From positions 126,001 to 190,000 of the forward strand of contig CAJNDS010000116.1 of NCBI GenBank assembly GCA_905221605.1: 64,000 nucleotides of DNA, given 5' to 3'. A model generated the notes under the pieces. That model was given only the letters and a program-made list of their open reading frames with translations, was not told where the DNA came from and ran no database searches. A program made the position numbers and the translations under genes. Shown piece after piece: positions 13,307 to 26,265 of the stretch. Origin of the DNA: Symbiodinium natans. Taxonomy: Eukaryota > Sar > Dinophyceae > Suessiales > Symbiodiniaceae. The number at the start of each line of letters is the position of its first letter. The first letter of the stretch is position 1.

Positions 13307-13669
13307 CTCGCCCCACCCCTCACGCAGGCTTGGGTTCATAGTTTACCAGCCACTGCGGCTTGCACGTCAGGGTTCAAAGAAAACTGATCAGCAGGCTTGT
13401 AGGCCATGTGCTCCTCTTGGGAGTGTCGGATGCCATGATCAGTGCCGAATGCGTTGACGAACATACTGGCGTGACATCTGCCACTTGAAGCGGCTTTCAG
13501 GAGAGGCTGGAAGCCGCACTACGCACACCAGGGCAGAGAGAGAGAGAGAGAGTGCGAGACACATATACATATGTATATAACACCGATGGGCCCCATAGAG
13601 AGCCCGGCCCCACGCCGATGAAGTTCACCGCCCTCACGTGGTAGACGTAGTCTTGGCCAGATTGCACCT
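6575..13669 (-). CDS. FN3-domain protein exons, scattered (gene limits unknown)
   Basis: Four minus-strand exons carry typical fibronectin type III strands. 13588-13669 reads QSGQDYVYHVRAVNFIGVG (F and G strands). 9935-10032 reads MLDTGTVYFFRVSAVNHNG (F and G strands). 9373-9476 reads AEPGHVRSTLGVTVEW then SPPIADGAS (A to B strands with the conserved Trp). 6575-6665 reads SEASGITLTWDGVPSNL (B strand with Trp). FN3 domains usually mediate extracellular or scaffold contacts. The exons are kilobases apart and separated by the 188-bp satellite and the 1-kb duplication, so they may be one gene with repeat-inflated introns, several genes, or remnants. No signal peptide or stop was located. Confidence 0.5.
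7206..8735. repeat. 188-bp tandem satellite, about eight units
   Basis: The landmark GGACGGAAGGTTCACC recurs at about 7395, 7583, 7771, 7959, 8147 and 8336, then in diverged form at about 8499 and 8686. Spacing is 188, 188, 188, 188, 189, 163 and 187 bp. The first four units are nearly identical; later ones carry substitutions and one ~25-bp deletion. Each unit happens to contain a ~75-codon open frame, but 188 is not a multiple of 3 and the frame is not kept between units, so I do not call it coding. Confidence 0.95.
10972..13308. repeat. Tandem duplication of a ~1-kb unit (2.3 copies)
   Basis: The string ACGGAGAGAGGGAGGTCAGC recurs at 10981, 11991 and 12991. Copies 1 and 2 match almost base for base, differing mainly in CA length (about 11261 versus 12271), GA length and isolated substitutions such as CGTTCT versus CGGTCT. 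The third copy stops inside the CA tract at about 13270-13304. Each unit also contains shorter internal repeats around CTCCAGCTGCCA. I see no gene in the unit. Confidence 0.95.
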
Positions 13670-13689
13670 GGGACACACAACAATCACCC

Positions 13690-14055
13690 AAGGGGGGTAA
13701 GACCATGCTTGAACCCTAAACTTCCCGACTTCCCTAAGGCACGAAACCTTTGAACCCACATTAACCCTACCCTCCACCCCAAACATCCCCTAAACCATGG
13801 TACAACCAACCTAAACCCTAAACCGCAAGTCCCGTCCTGCAGATCCTGGTGCTGCCGTGCCAAAGGGTCCTTTGCCAGAGATCACGTTGGCTCCCGATCG
13901 GAAAACTTGGGGCATGCACTGGGCATTAGTGGGTACGCGTTTAGAGGGTTTAGGGGTGTTCAGGGCATGTGTGCATACACATATATATATATATATATAA
14001 ATATATACATACATACTTTTGTATTTATGTATTTTTCTATTTATTTATTTATGCT
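13690..14055. repeat. CCCTAAA-like and AT-rich low-complexity stretch
   Basis: Several CCCTAAA/TTTAGGG heptamers and near matches occur at 13700-13830 and 13938-13970, followed by TA repeats at 13980-14000 and ATTTAT repeats to 14050. No exon is recognised. Confidence 0.7.
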
Positions 14056-14099
14056 CACCTCCCCCCCCCCCACCCCCACCTAAAACAAACATCTATATG

Positions 14100-15000
14100 C
14101 TTCCATGGTTTGGCGATATGAATCTGGAGATATGCATGAGGAGTCCCGAAAAAGAGGAGTTTTAGTAACCCTCATGGGGCTGAACTCCGATTCGCTGAAT
14201 CCTAGACGTGCATAGGATTTAGGAAGAGGATTTGGGGAGCAAGCGAAGATTTAAGGAAAAGGATTCAGAGCCCGGAGTCGGAAAATAAGGGTGTTCCTTT
14301 CTGCCATGGTTACAGGCATTGAGGGAAGGCGATTTGGGGATCCTGCTCTTTAGGAGTTAGCGAAGAAGGCTTTAGGCAACTGGGCTCGCTTTTGAGGATT
14401 GGCTCTCCTAAGGACCACCCGCCTCATGGCTTATAGGATAAACGGAATAAGATTTGGGGAGCAACATCTTGGGATCCCAAAATCTTGTTCCCTAAGTGCC
14501 TAAGCCTTATTCCTTAACATTATTCCCTAGGACCTATGCCCTAAGCCCTAAAGACGGACATCCTTAGATCCTAAGGAGGAGAGCAGTAATATCTTAAAGA
14601 CACTAAATCGTCACATCCTAAGAAGGAGAGCCCCTAGGCAAGCCCCGCATCCTAGATGAAACCTTATTCCCCAAATCTTACCGCTAAACCCCAAAAAGCG
14701 GGACCCCAAAATCTTATTTCCTTGATGTACTCCAATCCTATTCCCTAAGCCTTCAGAGGGTCCTTAAATCCTGAAGAGGAGAGCCCAGGAATCCTAGAAG
14801 GCACATGGTGTTCCCGAAGTCTTTTTCGCTCATCCCCAAAGTAGGATCCTACTTTGAGGGCTCAGCGAAAGGATTTCGGGAATAGGATTTCCTGTTTAGG
14901 ATTCCTGGGCTCTCTTTCAGGCTCCTGTTGCCTAAGCCCCTGTTCCTGAAGAACGGGTAAATCTTATTCCCGAAACTTATTTCGATATATACAGCCATCT
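14100..15000. repeat. Degenerate AGGATTT/AAATCTTATTCCC interspersed motif block
   Basis: AAATCTTATTCCC-like, CCTAAGCCC-like and GGATTTGGGGA-like words recur many times in both orientations with loose spacing. They resemble eroded CCCTAAA arrays more than a gene. No open exon with splice sites was found. Confidence 0.55.
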
Positions 15001-15081
15001 AAGCTTATTGTACATGTAGTCTAAACCGCCAACCACCCCCTCTAAGCATCCAAAAAGAAGCCAAAGGGTGCCCGCGTCGAG

Positions 15082-18000
15082 CCTCTATGGGCGCCAGCAA
15101 CGGGGCAGAGATGTCCACGCCCTGCCACACGCCCTCAGATTCGAGAGAGGAGAGTGGCAAGCATATGCGAGCATGCTCCACTACCCTCCATTACGCTCCA
15201 TTACACGTAATTATGCTCCAGGACCTTACGGGTCTTTGCTGGTGCTCTGAGGTCCTGACCGCCGTGGTGGTCACCAAAGCCTCGACATAGACCACTGCGC
15301 GGTAGGTTTGTCCTGGCCCCAGCAGGCCCAGACACTGATAAAGAAAGTTTTTCGGAAGCCACAAAGAATCGGAGGGCGAAAAAGCCGGGTTGAACATGAG
15401 AGTATTTCGGGGCCCAGTTGTGGGTTTGCATAGGTCCCGTCACCTGGCACCAGGTCGCAGTCCGTGAAGAGCATGCTCTGCCTCAGGGTCCGAAAAATCG
15501 CAGATGGGAAACTCAAGCGCGAGACTCTCGCATCACATCACACACATCACTCGCATCACCCGCATCTCGCCAAATGCCTGGAGTTGTCGATCGGGACTTC
15601 GGACGGCTTGCAGCCTCTCCATCGCTGGAATTCGATGCGCGCTTGCAACCTGTCCGTGCACTTCGTGGGGCTCTGGCCTGCTCCGCCGACAGAGTTCTGA
15701 GCAAGCTTGGCCTGGAAGAGAGAGATATATGCGAGAAGCCACGCGGGGAGGGGGAGGCATCGACACAATGGGCCCTGCAAGGGTCCCTAAGAAAAAAAAG
15801 TCCACAGGTTCGCGCCTCCTTGCTGGAGGCCACATTCGCGGAGCCCACCTTCACACTCCCAAGCATCCAAGAGCTTGGGCTCATTCCACCAATTTCGTGC
15901 TCTTCCTTCGTTCTTGGTTTAATTTCAGTCTTATACGAGGTTTACATACAGTAAGAAGGGTTATGATTGTTGCAGGGTGGGCAGCTCTTCAAAACGCTGG
16001 TTTTTGCCACTGCTCGCACAAGCCTCGAGCACGAAGCCCCAGGCCATTCCGCTGGAGGCGTAGGCGTTGAAGGTCAGGATCATCTCGGGAAAGCGACACC
16101 CCCTTACTTACAGGCCCTTATATGGGCCACCATCCCTTAAACAGTACTAAAACAAACTCTACTACCTCCACAACCCCCAACATCCCTCAACATGCCTTAA
16201 AAACCCTATATAAGCCCTCACTGGGCACTCGCTGGGCAGCTGGCCCCATCCGAAGTGACGTTGCCAAGAGGAGCCCTGGGCATGGGAGATTGCTCCTTCA
16301 CTTAATAGGGGCTCTCACATGTTGAGGTCCGCTCTCAAGAGCCATAGCTCTTCGAAATAAGGGGCCCACAATTGGAGGGCCTCTCTCCTAACTCCGGGAA
16401 TTCTCGTCTCTCTGCTTTCTTGCTCCAAGTTGGAGAGCAAGGCGCGGGTTCTCCACGAAGTAATTGCTGACGCTGGAGGCCACCATCTGGGCCAAAGAGC
16501 TGCTGAAGTGGGGAAGTGTGGAAGTGGGGAAGTGGATGGGCTCTCCCCCCTTCTTACATACACCCTACTTGTACACAGGTAGAATGAATGAGTGAATCAA
16601 TCAATTTCAAAATTTTGAACGGTATCAAGATTCCTATTGACATTCGTATCATACAGCACGAAACATTTGATGGTGACTCTTATGTCGGAAGATCCCCTTC
16701 AACATCTAACCTCCAAGTGCAGCAAAAGCGAGAAGGAGCCGGACCATCTGCACACTGGACACCTGGCCGTCGTCCAAGCCTCCCATGTCCTTAGCAAATG
16801 GAGCGGAGGCTCCGAACTCCGAAGCGGTTTTGAGAAGGAAAACAGCACGGAGTACACACCAGGACCCTCCTCGCCTCCGAAACGTTCAACATTTGGGGCT
16901 CACTTAAGGAAACTACCTATCAGGCGACCAAAGCTTAACCACCACCTCCCCGCACACTCCGCTTCCTCATGCCGGGATGCCTCGACGTACAGCACAACAC
17001 TGTAGTCGACCAGCGGCATCAGGCCTCACGCCCCGCCCTCGTCCCCAAGAAGATCTCCCAAACTTTCAGCATCCGCCCTAGATCCTGCAAGACCTGGAAA
17101 AGCCACCAAGCTGCGCCTTTCCCTCCAAAGCCACTCTCAAGTTTTCTTGGGGCCAAGGCTGCACCCTGTCAGCGTCCAGTAGAGCGCGCTCATCTGGGAT
17201 GCACTTTGACTCATTTTCATGGACTTCGCGTGACTTACTTGACTTAGGATGTGCTTGAAAGGGATGTGCGTACTGTTATAGCATGTTCTCTTCTCGGACG
17301 TCTTCGAGGACGATTGTAGGGCCCCGATGATGCTCGGAAAGCTAAGGCTCCCTGCGCCGACGTTCACGTCGTCCTGCCGGCAGCTGCCTGTGCCCATGGC
17401 GTAGGTTGCTGCCTGCGAAGGTTTCTGCGAAGGCCGGCGCAGCGAGAAATCCCACAGGATGAGCATGGAAGAGCGAGCACAGGGCAAAGGAAGGGCCTTG
17501 ATGTCCGCTGCCGTTGCGAGGGCCACGTCTTTGGTCAGCATTACTTGAGCCTTGGGTGAGAAAGCTGCCGGATGAGCTTCATTGAACAGCCAAGCTTTGG
17601 CTTAGGCAAAACAATGCTACAATATATTGCAGTCTGATACTCGCATATTGAATATAATAAGTGTGTACATGACATGTCTCAGCCGCTCCCTGCCCTGCAT
17701 CATGCCCTCAGACACACCTAGCGCGCAGCCTCACATCTGAGCGCCCGGCCCAGGCCCTGCCAACCGCCACTCCACCCGCAAAGGAGAAGGAGACACCGTC
17801 GGTCTCGAGTTGCGAGCGACTCCAGAATAACTTCACAACAACGCGACATTCTCTGTACCTCTCCCTGTCACCGTGTGTTCAGGGAGTCTTCGAAATTTCA
17901 GCTCCCGGCTGTCGGTGTGCTTGTCAGCTCTAGAACTTGGTCCAGCCAATTCGAAGGCGGCACACTGAAGCTGATGGCCTCGCTGAGTGCGCACACCATC

Positions 18001-21000
18001 TCGGACATGCTACTACAGGATATGCTGCAGTATGAACTTGAACAAGATAGAACGATACCGCAACGATGCCGCAAGGCAAGCGTCGCCTGGCTCAGCATCC
18101 CATCGCCATTGTTGGATAGGTCTTCCGCATACAGGTAGACCTCGGTCCGGAGCCAAAAGCTATGTCTCGCGCTCTTTCATCAGAACTTAGTCGCCCCCCC
18201 CCCCCACTTCCCGCAAACTGAACTGACCACACTCCGCCTGGTAGGAGCTGCCCTTGGTGAGGTTGCACCTTCCGCACGGGGAGGATTCCATGGGATTCCA
18301 TTCGAAAGCAACCAATGGAACTCCTGTCCAAGGCCGCTGCGAATCGAAGACCATCATGTGCTTGCCGCGCGGCTTCATCTCGTCCGCCATTTGGCAAGCC
18401 GAGCCTGGCAGGAGGCGAGGAGCGCCAGCAATAAACATATACAAACATGAGGAAGCCCGGCGCCAACTTAGACCCAAAGTCGACCCCCCGACTCTCCCAC
18501 AACCCCGGAGCAAAGGGGGCCTCCGACGGCAATGGCCTTGCCGTGACACGATGCGCAGTCAGGACGGACAACAGTGGCCAAGCTACTTGTAGCTTGCCTG
18601 CCCTTTCTTCATCTCAAGTTTGACAGTGCACTTCACGAGTTGAGAGGCCCAGGCTGGATTGTTGTACTTGATCGCGACTACCGTCGCCAGGCTTGCATGA
18701 CCCGCGTCGATCACCTTCCCCCAGACCTCTCCAGGCAAAGGCCGCAGAGCCCCTCAAATCTCAAGCGTGGGGTAGATCTCTGGCCTTGCCCATGGTGTTG
18801 GCCACCTGACACAAGGTTTGGCAAGCCGGATAAAGGCCTTCCTTTGACTCTTTTTGTCTAGCTGCCATTCCGTGCAAGATATTGTAAGATCGTATGTTCC
18901 ACCGAGCTCCAGGCCTCGAACATCACGGTGCAGCCATAAGCCGTGACCTGCGCTTCCCGGCTCTCGCAGAGGGTACTTGATGCTCTCCTCTCTGCCTCTC
19001 TCATTTGCACTCCTTACAAATTGTTCTGTCAACTCATCTCAACATGGATCTCAAAGGCCGTGACCATGTTGTTGACGATATAGGCCTCACGGAGAAGTCT
19101 CTGGATGCTGGCCCCAGCTTTGTCGAGATATCTTGGGGCAAGCATGACTCAAAATGGCTCAAAATGGCTCAAAATGAGGCAGCAGCCGGGGAGATGAAGG
19201 CGTTGGAGGTCGGGACTCGGACGGCAAGGTTCCTCAGAGTACACGCAAAGAAGGGTCTCAGACGCTACGATGTATGTGTGAAGCTGCCCAGAGTGCCCCC
19301 ACATTGTCATGTAGCCGTCATCCGCGTTGTTGTTGTCCTCTCGTTCCCATCACTTCGCACGATGATTCTGCAAAGAGGTGCGCATGGTGCACGAAGCAGC
19401 ATTTTGCTCATCACTGCGCGGTGCCTCTGCGTAGGCGATCAGCCTGTGCTCCACCTCAGAGCTCACCGCAAAGTCCGAGGCAACAACCCCCCGCCGCAGG
19501 TTGCGCAGCGTGGACATGGACGCTGTTCCCCTTTTTGGATTCCCCTGGGAGCATGGCGCCCACTTCCAGGTTGCAGCCTGTCATGTTGACCTCCAGCTCT
19601 TGCGTGTCGCTCAGCATTGCCTGAACAAGCCGTGGGAGAGGATGGGAGGGAAGTGCGAGTTTAGGATCTTGCCGCAACTTGCCACAGCTTGCAGCAACCG
19701 GCCTCCCCAGAAGAGCAGCCGGCGCAGCCGGCCTTCACATCCTCGAGTTGGAGAGGCGGGCTTTTGAGTCTACAATCGAGTATGAAATGTAACAGCACTG
19801 ATCTCTGGAACGCGCTTCAGGGGAGTCCGAAGTAGGATGCGCGGGTGGGGATTCAACTCACGGAGAGCTGAGAGGCGCTGCGCCAGAAAAGATTTGCGCC
19901 AAGGAAGCGGGACTTGGTGAGATTGGCGAAGTGCTCTGCTGTGGTATGCCACCCAGGTCTGCACAACTATTCACAATGTGTTAAGCGAAATAAGCATCAG
20001 CGCGGCCTTTGGGGGGCAGGTCGTGGGGGCGGGGCACCCCTTGAGGCCCGGGCGCTGACCGTCACGTCGCTCACGTTCTCGGCCTTCACGATGCAGGCCC
20101 AAGCTTTTCCTGCCAGAGATGAGCCCACACGGGGGGGGACGCTTTTTCGGCTTGAACATTTACATGAAATGTACATGAAATTTGCTTGCAACCGTTCGTC
20201 ACACCGATCCTGCGGCGGTGCCCATGAACTTGGCTTTGACCATGTCGGGCGATGGCACCTGCGAGTTTCGTGCTGATGAGCACTGAGCTGAGAGACGTGT
20301 ACAAAAGCAAAGAGGCTGCCCTGTGTGGGTTTTGTAATGTTCGGTTCAGAGACACTGGAGCTGCCGGAGCTGGTCTAAGGTGCCTCCGACAAGTAGGGCA
20401 GCACGGCGAAGTTGTTGGAGGGCCTCTTGTGTGTGCGACTCATGGACTCATGGGCGACTCATGGCTCCAGTGACTCCAGCATCTGGCATTCTGTGCTGGG
20501 ATTACTGGGATTCTCTGACACTCTGACAGTCTGGGTATGGCTGGGTGCCCGGGCGTGATCTGCAGCGGCACTGGAGGGGACAAGGCGCCATCGTTTCCTG
20601 CAGCCTGGTTCGTCACGTACACGAGCACCGCGTAGCTCCAGCCTCGCTCCGGGTCGCTCAAATTGCTCGGAGACTCGGAACAGGGAAGAGTCCGGGAGAG
20701 AGGAGGCACAAAATGGGAAACAGCCCAAAGGGGGTTATGTTGGAATGTTGGGGAGGGTGGATGGGATGGGATGGGATGGGTGGGTTCCAGAGTCCCGCGC
20801 TGGCGATAAAACTGCAGCCGGTGACGGCAACTGCCTGGGCTGGACACATGGGACGTCGGATTGAGTCGAGTGGCAGGGGGGGCAGATGGGGCAGTCAGGG
20901 CGACATCCGAAGCCTGAAGCCCTCTAGGCAACGGGCGTGGCTGCCAGAGCTTGGCAGCGCGACGCCAAGGCTGGAGCCTCAGCAACCATTCGCAAACCAC

Positions 21001-24000
21001 CGGATATGATATGTCAGCCAGCAGTTGTTGCCCTCTTCTGCAATTCACAGCGCCGTGCAGATGGCGCTGTAGCCGCTGGTCACGGTCATCACGCTCGCAG
21101 ACCTGATCTACATTTCGCCCTTTGACGTTCTCGCTGTACGAAGAAGTCTAACTGTTACTGTGCTGGATTGTGCTATGGGAGATGCGCCTCACAATCACCT
21201 TTCCTGGGCCGCCGGCGTGGCCTCCACCGCAGGGATTGCGATGACCCAAGCGACGCCGGCAGTGGCCACCTCACAGATCTCGCGATCAACCATCCCCGGC
21301 AAGCCTAAAAAAGGGTGCCTTCAAGGCCACCAAGTTTGACCTGTTTTCAAGTGTTGCCCCCAGGCTGGGTGCCCGGGCAGAGAAGCTGACTGTGAAGCCT
21401 GAAGTCGTCAAGCCAGCATTTGCCAGCTGTGGCACCTCCAGAGGGAAGGGCACTCAACCACTCGAAGGCCATGCCTCTCTCGCAGTCATTCGGCTCTCTC
21501 CTCTGTTTGAGGTCTCCGTTCACTCCCTGCTGGCCCTGCTGCCTGCGTGAAGTAGTTGGAGTGGCCGGGTACCACCGTGGCTGGCAGGCCGGCCGACCTT
21601 GGCCGGGCGTTGGAGAAGCATGGAGCATGTCTCGAGATGTCTCGAGTTTTCGAGTTGTCGAGTTTCAGCGAGTCAGAGTCCTAGCGACTCAGCCGCATTC
21701 GCAGCTCCCCTTCCAGGGCTTGGCGTAAGGCCTGCTCGAAAGAAAGCACTTTCCCCCGGAATTACGCAGGGCAGCATGGGCACGGAAAATATGTCTCAGG
21801 CTTGGCAACGTGAATTCATACTGGGGAAAGCGATCACAGGAGCCGCAAACCACGCTGTGCTGTCTCGGGCATGGCGCTTTCAAGGCCCGAAGATATAAAG
21901 ACTTGACGGAAGAAGGGGGGGGGGGGGGGGTATGTGGGCCATCGTGCGCCCAGGAGAGCACAAAATACTGTGAAGGAACAGGCTTCGGGATGCTTCCGTA
22001 TAGGGATCTGGTTTTTTTGTTCAATCCACTTCGCAAATCATCCTGTGTCGTTAACCAAAACATATTATGGAAATAGCCCCAAGCAGTGTGGACTAACAGG
22101 ATAATATGTGTGGGAAGATTAGGGTTTGCTGAGCATTAATTGACAACGCAAAATACTCTGTGGCATGCGGCATGCGGCACGTTCTCCAAGGTCCCGGCAA
22201 CGTGCCATCCGTCAAGGCCTGGGAGTTGGCGACATAGACGTACACCTGCGCGGGGGAGCACGTCTGAGAGAGGAGCGAAAACAACAAAGTGTACGACCCT
22301 GCCCAGGATCTCCCATCCTGACACGGTCTTACCTGTAAGCACCTGTTGCCGTACACCATCAGATCCAGCATGAAACAGCGCGGCATGCGCGAACAAGCAG
22401 CATTCTAGGCTTAGAGTGGTGGCCGCAGTCGGTGCAGTTGCAGTGCTAGGGCTGCTAGGGTCTTTGGCACGACGAGGCTTTCTGGGATGCTCTTAAGTGA
22501 GGCAGGTCATGTCTGTAAATGGGTGGATCAGGTGGCCTTGTAGCTCTGGGAGTGCGTCAACGCACAGCCAGATAGCTCGTGGCTCTGCTCGCCCATGGAA
22601 ACCTGCGCACTGCAGAAACCACATGCTCGCACTGGATCGTTCTACACAATCATCGATTCGGCGATATCAAGTGATACCAGGCTTGCTCCTGTTTGTGTTT
22701 GCCATCCTTTGTACTGGCCGAAAGGCCCTCAGCAGCGGGCCATCATCATCGAGCTGCACATGAGGTCGCTGGGAAGTCCGGCCCGCCTCGAGAGACTTTG
22801 CGAATGCTTGCGATCATCTCCTGAGCTCCTCGGAAACCCTCTCAACACTCCGAAGAACTCCAAATCCTTCCGAACTCGGGTTTAGGGGGGTTACAGGGTT
22901 TATAGGGTTTGTAGGGTGTTTAGGGCGTATAGGGTTTAGAGGGTTTAGAGGGTTTGCAGGGTTTATAGGGTTTAGAGGGTTTATCGGGTTTATAGGGTTT
23001 GCTGAGGATGTAGGGTTTTGGGTTGTACATGTTTGGCCGCTGCTGTCGTCTTGGCTCAGGACAGCGACACGATGTCCACAAATGCCGGCGCGGAGTCCTT
23101 CAGCAGGTACACGTTGCCTGGCCGAAGGGTGATCCTACATTGCATACAGCTGTTGATTCTGTTGATGATCTTGAGGAATACTGTGAAAGAGCATCGCACA
23201 TTGGACAACTACATATCGGCCAAAGCCACATTGCACCGATATGTTGCAAAGGGGTATTGTGTCAGCAAAAACCGGTGCTCGACGCCATTGAGGAGATCTC
23301 GAAAGACGCATAGTTCAGGATGGGCGGGGGCAGGGAAGGTCCTGTTCTGCCCTGGCGCCTGCCCCAGCATGTGCGGCCGAAAAGGTCACCCACACATCAC
23401 TCACCGTCAGCGAGCCTCTGACAAACTCCGGATGGTGCTCAAGGTTTGGCTGAAGTTCAACTTTTGTAGGGATCTTCAAAGAGATCATGATAAGGCAAAG
23501 GGTCTTTCGAGGCACTGAAGCCGTCTGGCTGACTGAGGAAGCCGCTCGAGATGCGGGGCGCCACTGTGAAGCTATTCCTTGCATACACGGCCGCATCTAG
23601 CCGAGACAGGACCATGCTGAAAAGACGCCTAACGAAGTGCACCATGTGCGAGGGTCTCTTATAGTCTTATAGGTTCAGCAAGTTCAACAAGGGAGAGGTC
23701 ACAGAGCGATCTGGGACCATACATCAGCGAGACTGGGTAGACTTGGGCGGGAATGAGAGTTCGGCGAGTCAGCAACTTCCCTACAAATCTCATCCCTCCT
23801 TTAGTATGACCAGAGTATAGACGCGCATGGACCACCCATTTTGGGCGCATGTGGACATGAGCGCTCAGCCTTCCAAGCCTCGCCGCAAGCACGCGTTGGG
23901 ACTCCCCACGTTGCAGCCTTCTCCTGATCTGAGCATATCGCCCTCCTTTGCTTGGAGCTGCTGAGCTCTCAAAGAGCTTTTGGCTTGCCATCGCTCGACC

Positions 24001-24535
24001 ACTCTCTCGGCGTGTAGCTTCTCAGCAGCCATTCATGGATGCCACGGCATCGTGGAGCCCACGCTGGCGACTCGTCGGACGTTGTGTTAGGCAGAGCTTG
24101 TCTTCAATCAACACGCCACCCGTGTTCGGTGATACTCCTGGCTGCCGCTTGCAGCGTTGTGGTCGTAGCTCCACTATCTTCCCCTCAAGGCATCTCCCTT
24201 GACTGCGCGCAATGCAATCCATATGTTTTTTTATCATGTTTTGGTAATTATCATGCTTCTTTACTCTTAGGCCGATGCGTCTAAGCATGTTGGAAGTCTC
24301 CGTCTCGGCGTACTCATCCAAGCACTATCCCGCCAATCCATCTCACAATCTGCTCTCAGCCTGACGGGTTTTTCTCTTGCTGCCGAGGATCGAAACCGGA
24401 ATCGCTCCGACCACAGAGCCCGAGAGAACCTGGAAGCAGCGCCCAGAACAGAGCACCCCCCCAAATGACCCCTCGCAGCACTTTCCCTACAACCAACGCA
24501 GCAGAAAAAACGCATATGTATGTGTATATATATGT

Positions 24536-24593
<58 letters not shown>

Positions 24594-26265
24594 GGATAGG
24601 TACATATGTATTTATGTGTATAACGGTGCGCTCGTGTCAGGAAGTGAAGCCATGGAGACCTCCCGAGGAGCTGAGGGCTGAGGTTCGCACCGTCAGCTCA
24701 CCATCGTTGAAGTCATCACGGTCCTGATCCCATGCTTCTGATGATCATGCTCCACATTCCCTATGTATGTGTCTCTTTGTTCTCCCTACTCTTTTTATAA
24801 GCTTTTTTGAGCTCTCCCCACGTGTGCTTGTCTCTAAATTCCCTGTATCTGAACTGGAAAAGACCGCGCGAGACACTCCCCCGCCCCTCCCCCCCTCTCG
24901 GGTCTCCTCCACGAGGATGGCCACTTGGTACTGCACGCCTCTCACCCACTAAAACAAAGTCACACAACGGAGCCAGAGGAGGACAGAGAGAGAGAGAGAG
25001 AGAGAGAAAGGAGAGAGAGAGAGAGCGAAAAAAAAAAAAAAAAAACATACCCACGCACGCACACACGCGCAAAGAAAAAAAGTTTTTCACATGAGCTATC
25101 AAGACAGCGCGGCGCCTCCAACCAGCTCGCATGCGGTGGTCGACAGCTCCGCCGTGGTCGTTGAATCGATCTGCCAAGAAGCGCAGCATGCCACATCACA
25201 GCATTGAAGCCACCTTGCTTCGTGACGAGGTTGTTCGTCCGCATGCCGCATACATCCGCATACCGCTGTCGCAACAGCCACACACACACTCGATCTGCAC
25301 ATTCAAGCCTGGACGGCCGCCACGCCGCACAGTGCGTTGCTGACATTTCTCCTGACAGCAGCCCGTCCAAGATTCAGCCAAGGCGAGGGGATAACCACAT
25401 GGGTCTGTTGATGTTGGCATTGCCTGGATCAAGATCCGACTCTAGAGAAGCCAGCTACACGCCAGCATACCACTCAGGAGCCCACGCAGCAGGGACGTCG
25501 ACGGTGGTCGCAGTGGGATAGACCGTCAACCACCCGTATCCTGACAGACGACATGACATGTGACCGAAGCCTTCGCACTCCGCCGGTCCCCTCGCCTAAG
25601 GCAGCAGTGGTGTTGATCTCCACAGTGACGGTGGAGCCGCTGACGAGGACGATCTGTGGAGGGTCAGCCAGGCCTCAGGCTCGACTTCTCATTAGTTGAT
25701 GCAAGAAGCGACCGCAGAGCCGGCGCGAAACAAGGGTTCCCTGTCAGGGTATCCCGTCCCCAAGCCCCCAACCGAACTCCTGAACTCCTCCCAATCCTGG
25801 GCTCCACGCGGTTTGAGAAGGGAATGCTGAGGAGCAGCGGCCCGAAAAGCACTCCATCGGTGGCAGCGGCACCTGTGGGCCTCGAATGAAGCGACATGTG
25901 CAAAAAAAACGTTGGCAAAAAAAATAGCTCAACTCTGCGCCGGCTGCACCAAAAGCTTCGCCACGCAAGGGGCGCACAATATGTCTCAGGCATATTGCTA
26001 CCAGAAAAGTAGACACAAAACACAGCACATCGTCATCGTCATCTGAATCATGGCAGGACCCATACATGAACAATATGATATCAGTATCTCAGTATCTCAG
26101 TATCTCGATTTATTTTTCAAACTCAGAGACGGCTCGGAGATTGCTGGGAGGCTGATTTGTGTGTAGCACATGACAGCAACAGTCAAAGGCTGCGGCCAAA
26201 CTCCTCCGGGCATGTCATCCACGTAGACCCAGAGCTCGTAACTGGCTCCTGCGGTGCACGGCACT
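15082..26265 (-). CDS. VYVE-module repeat protein, segment 1 (partial model)
   Basis: About six modules can be followed. Last-third exons: 26180-26265 (SYELWVYVDD); 24907-24938 (VQYQVAILVE) with 24668-24723 (DRDDFNDGELTVRTS); 22135-22243 (VYVYVANSQALTDGTLP) preceded by 22330-22385; 20545-20655 (YAVLVYVTNQAAGNDGALS); 19425-19454 (VEHRLIAYAE) with 19262-19337 (DNNADDGYMTMW); 18240-18300 (CNLTKGSSYQ) with 18080-18170 (VYLYAEDLSNNGDGMLSQ); 16981-17024 (DYSVVLYVE) with 16730-16789 (DMGGLDDGQVSSVQMVR); 15281-15345 (TYRAVVYVE) with 15082-15133. Core exons include 21198-21280 (ATAGVAWVIAIPAVEATPAA), 20030-20150 (LAGKAWACIVKAENVSDVTV), 25588-25655 (LVSGSTVTVEINTT) and 16017-16083 (LTFNAYASSGMAWGF). 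Start, stop and many small exons are unknown, and it may be more than one gene. Function unknown. Confidence 0.55.
16730..17024 (-). CDS. VYVE/D-G exon pair (example with GC donor)
   Basis: Exon 16981-17024 ends in VLYVE at GTCGAG with donor GCATCC. Exon 16730-16789 begins after TAAG with GAC and reads DMGGLDDGQVSSVQMVR. The junction is phase 0 and falls exactly after the Glu of VYVE. Confidence 0.6.
18590..18740 (-). CDS. Continuous VYVE-module core exon
   Basis: One open stretch carries three module segments in order: EVWGKVIDAG (core strand), HASLATVVAIKYNNPAWA (the T-V-x-x-I-K segment) and SQLVKCTVKLEMKKGQ (the Cys-x-Leu segment that precedes the VYVE exon). It links segments that are usually on separate exons and so supports their order in the protein. 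Confidence 0.5.
22870..23025. repeat. Interstitial telomere-like TTTAGGG variants
   Basis: About 150 bp of degenerate GGGTTTATA, GGGTTTAGA and GGGTTTGTA units. They resemble eroded TTTAGGG telomere repeats. Confidence 0.8.
24539..24592. repeat. GA microsatellite
   Basis: Nearly pure GA repeat of about 54 bp. Confidence 0.97.
24985..25046. repeat. GA microsatellite plus poly-A run
   Basis: GA repeats followed by about 16 A at 25029-25046. Confidence 0.95.

Noticed and set aside
19147-19180. Tandem AGCCATTTTGAG on the minus strand, reminiscent of the dinoflagellate spliced leader end
   Set aside because: Only about 10 bases match and the following GGCTCAAG is missing; an 11-bp simple repeat explains it equally well.
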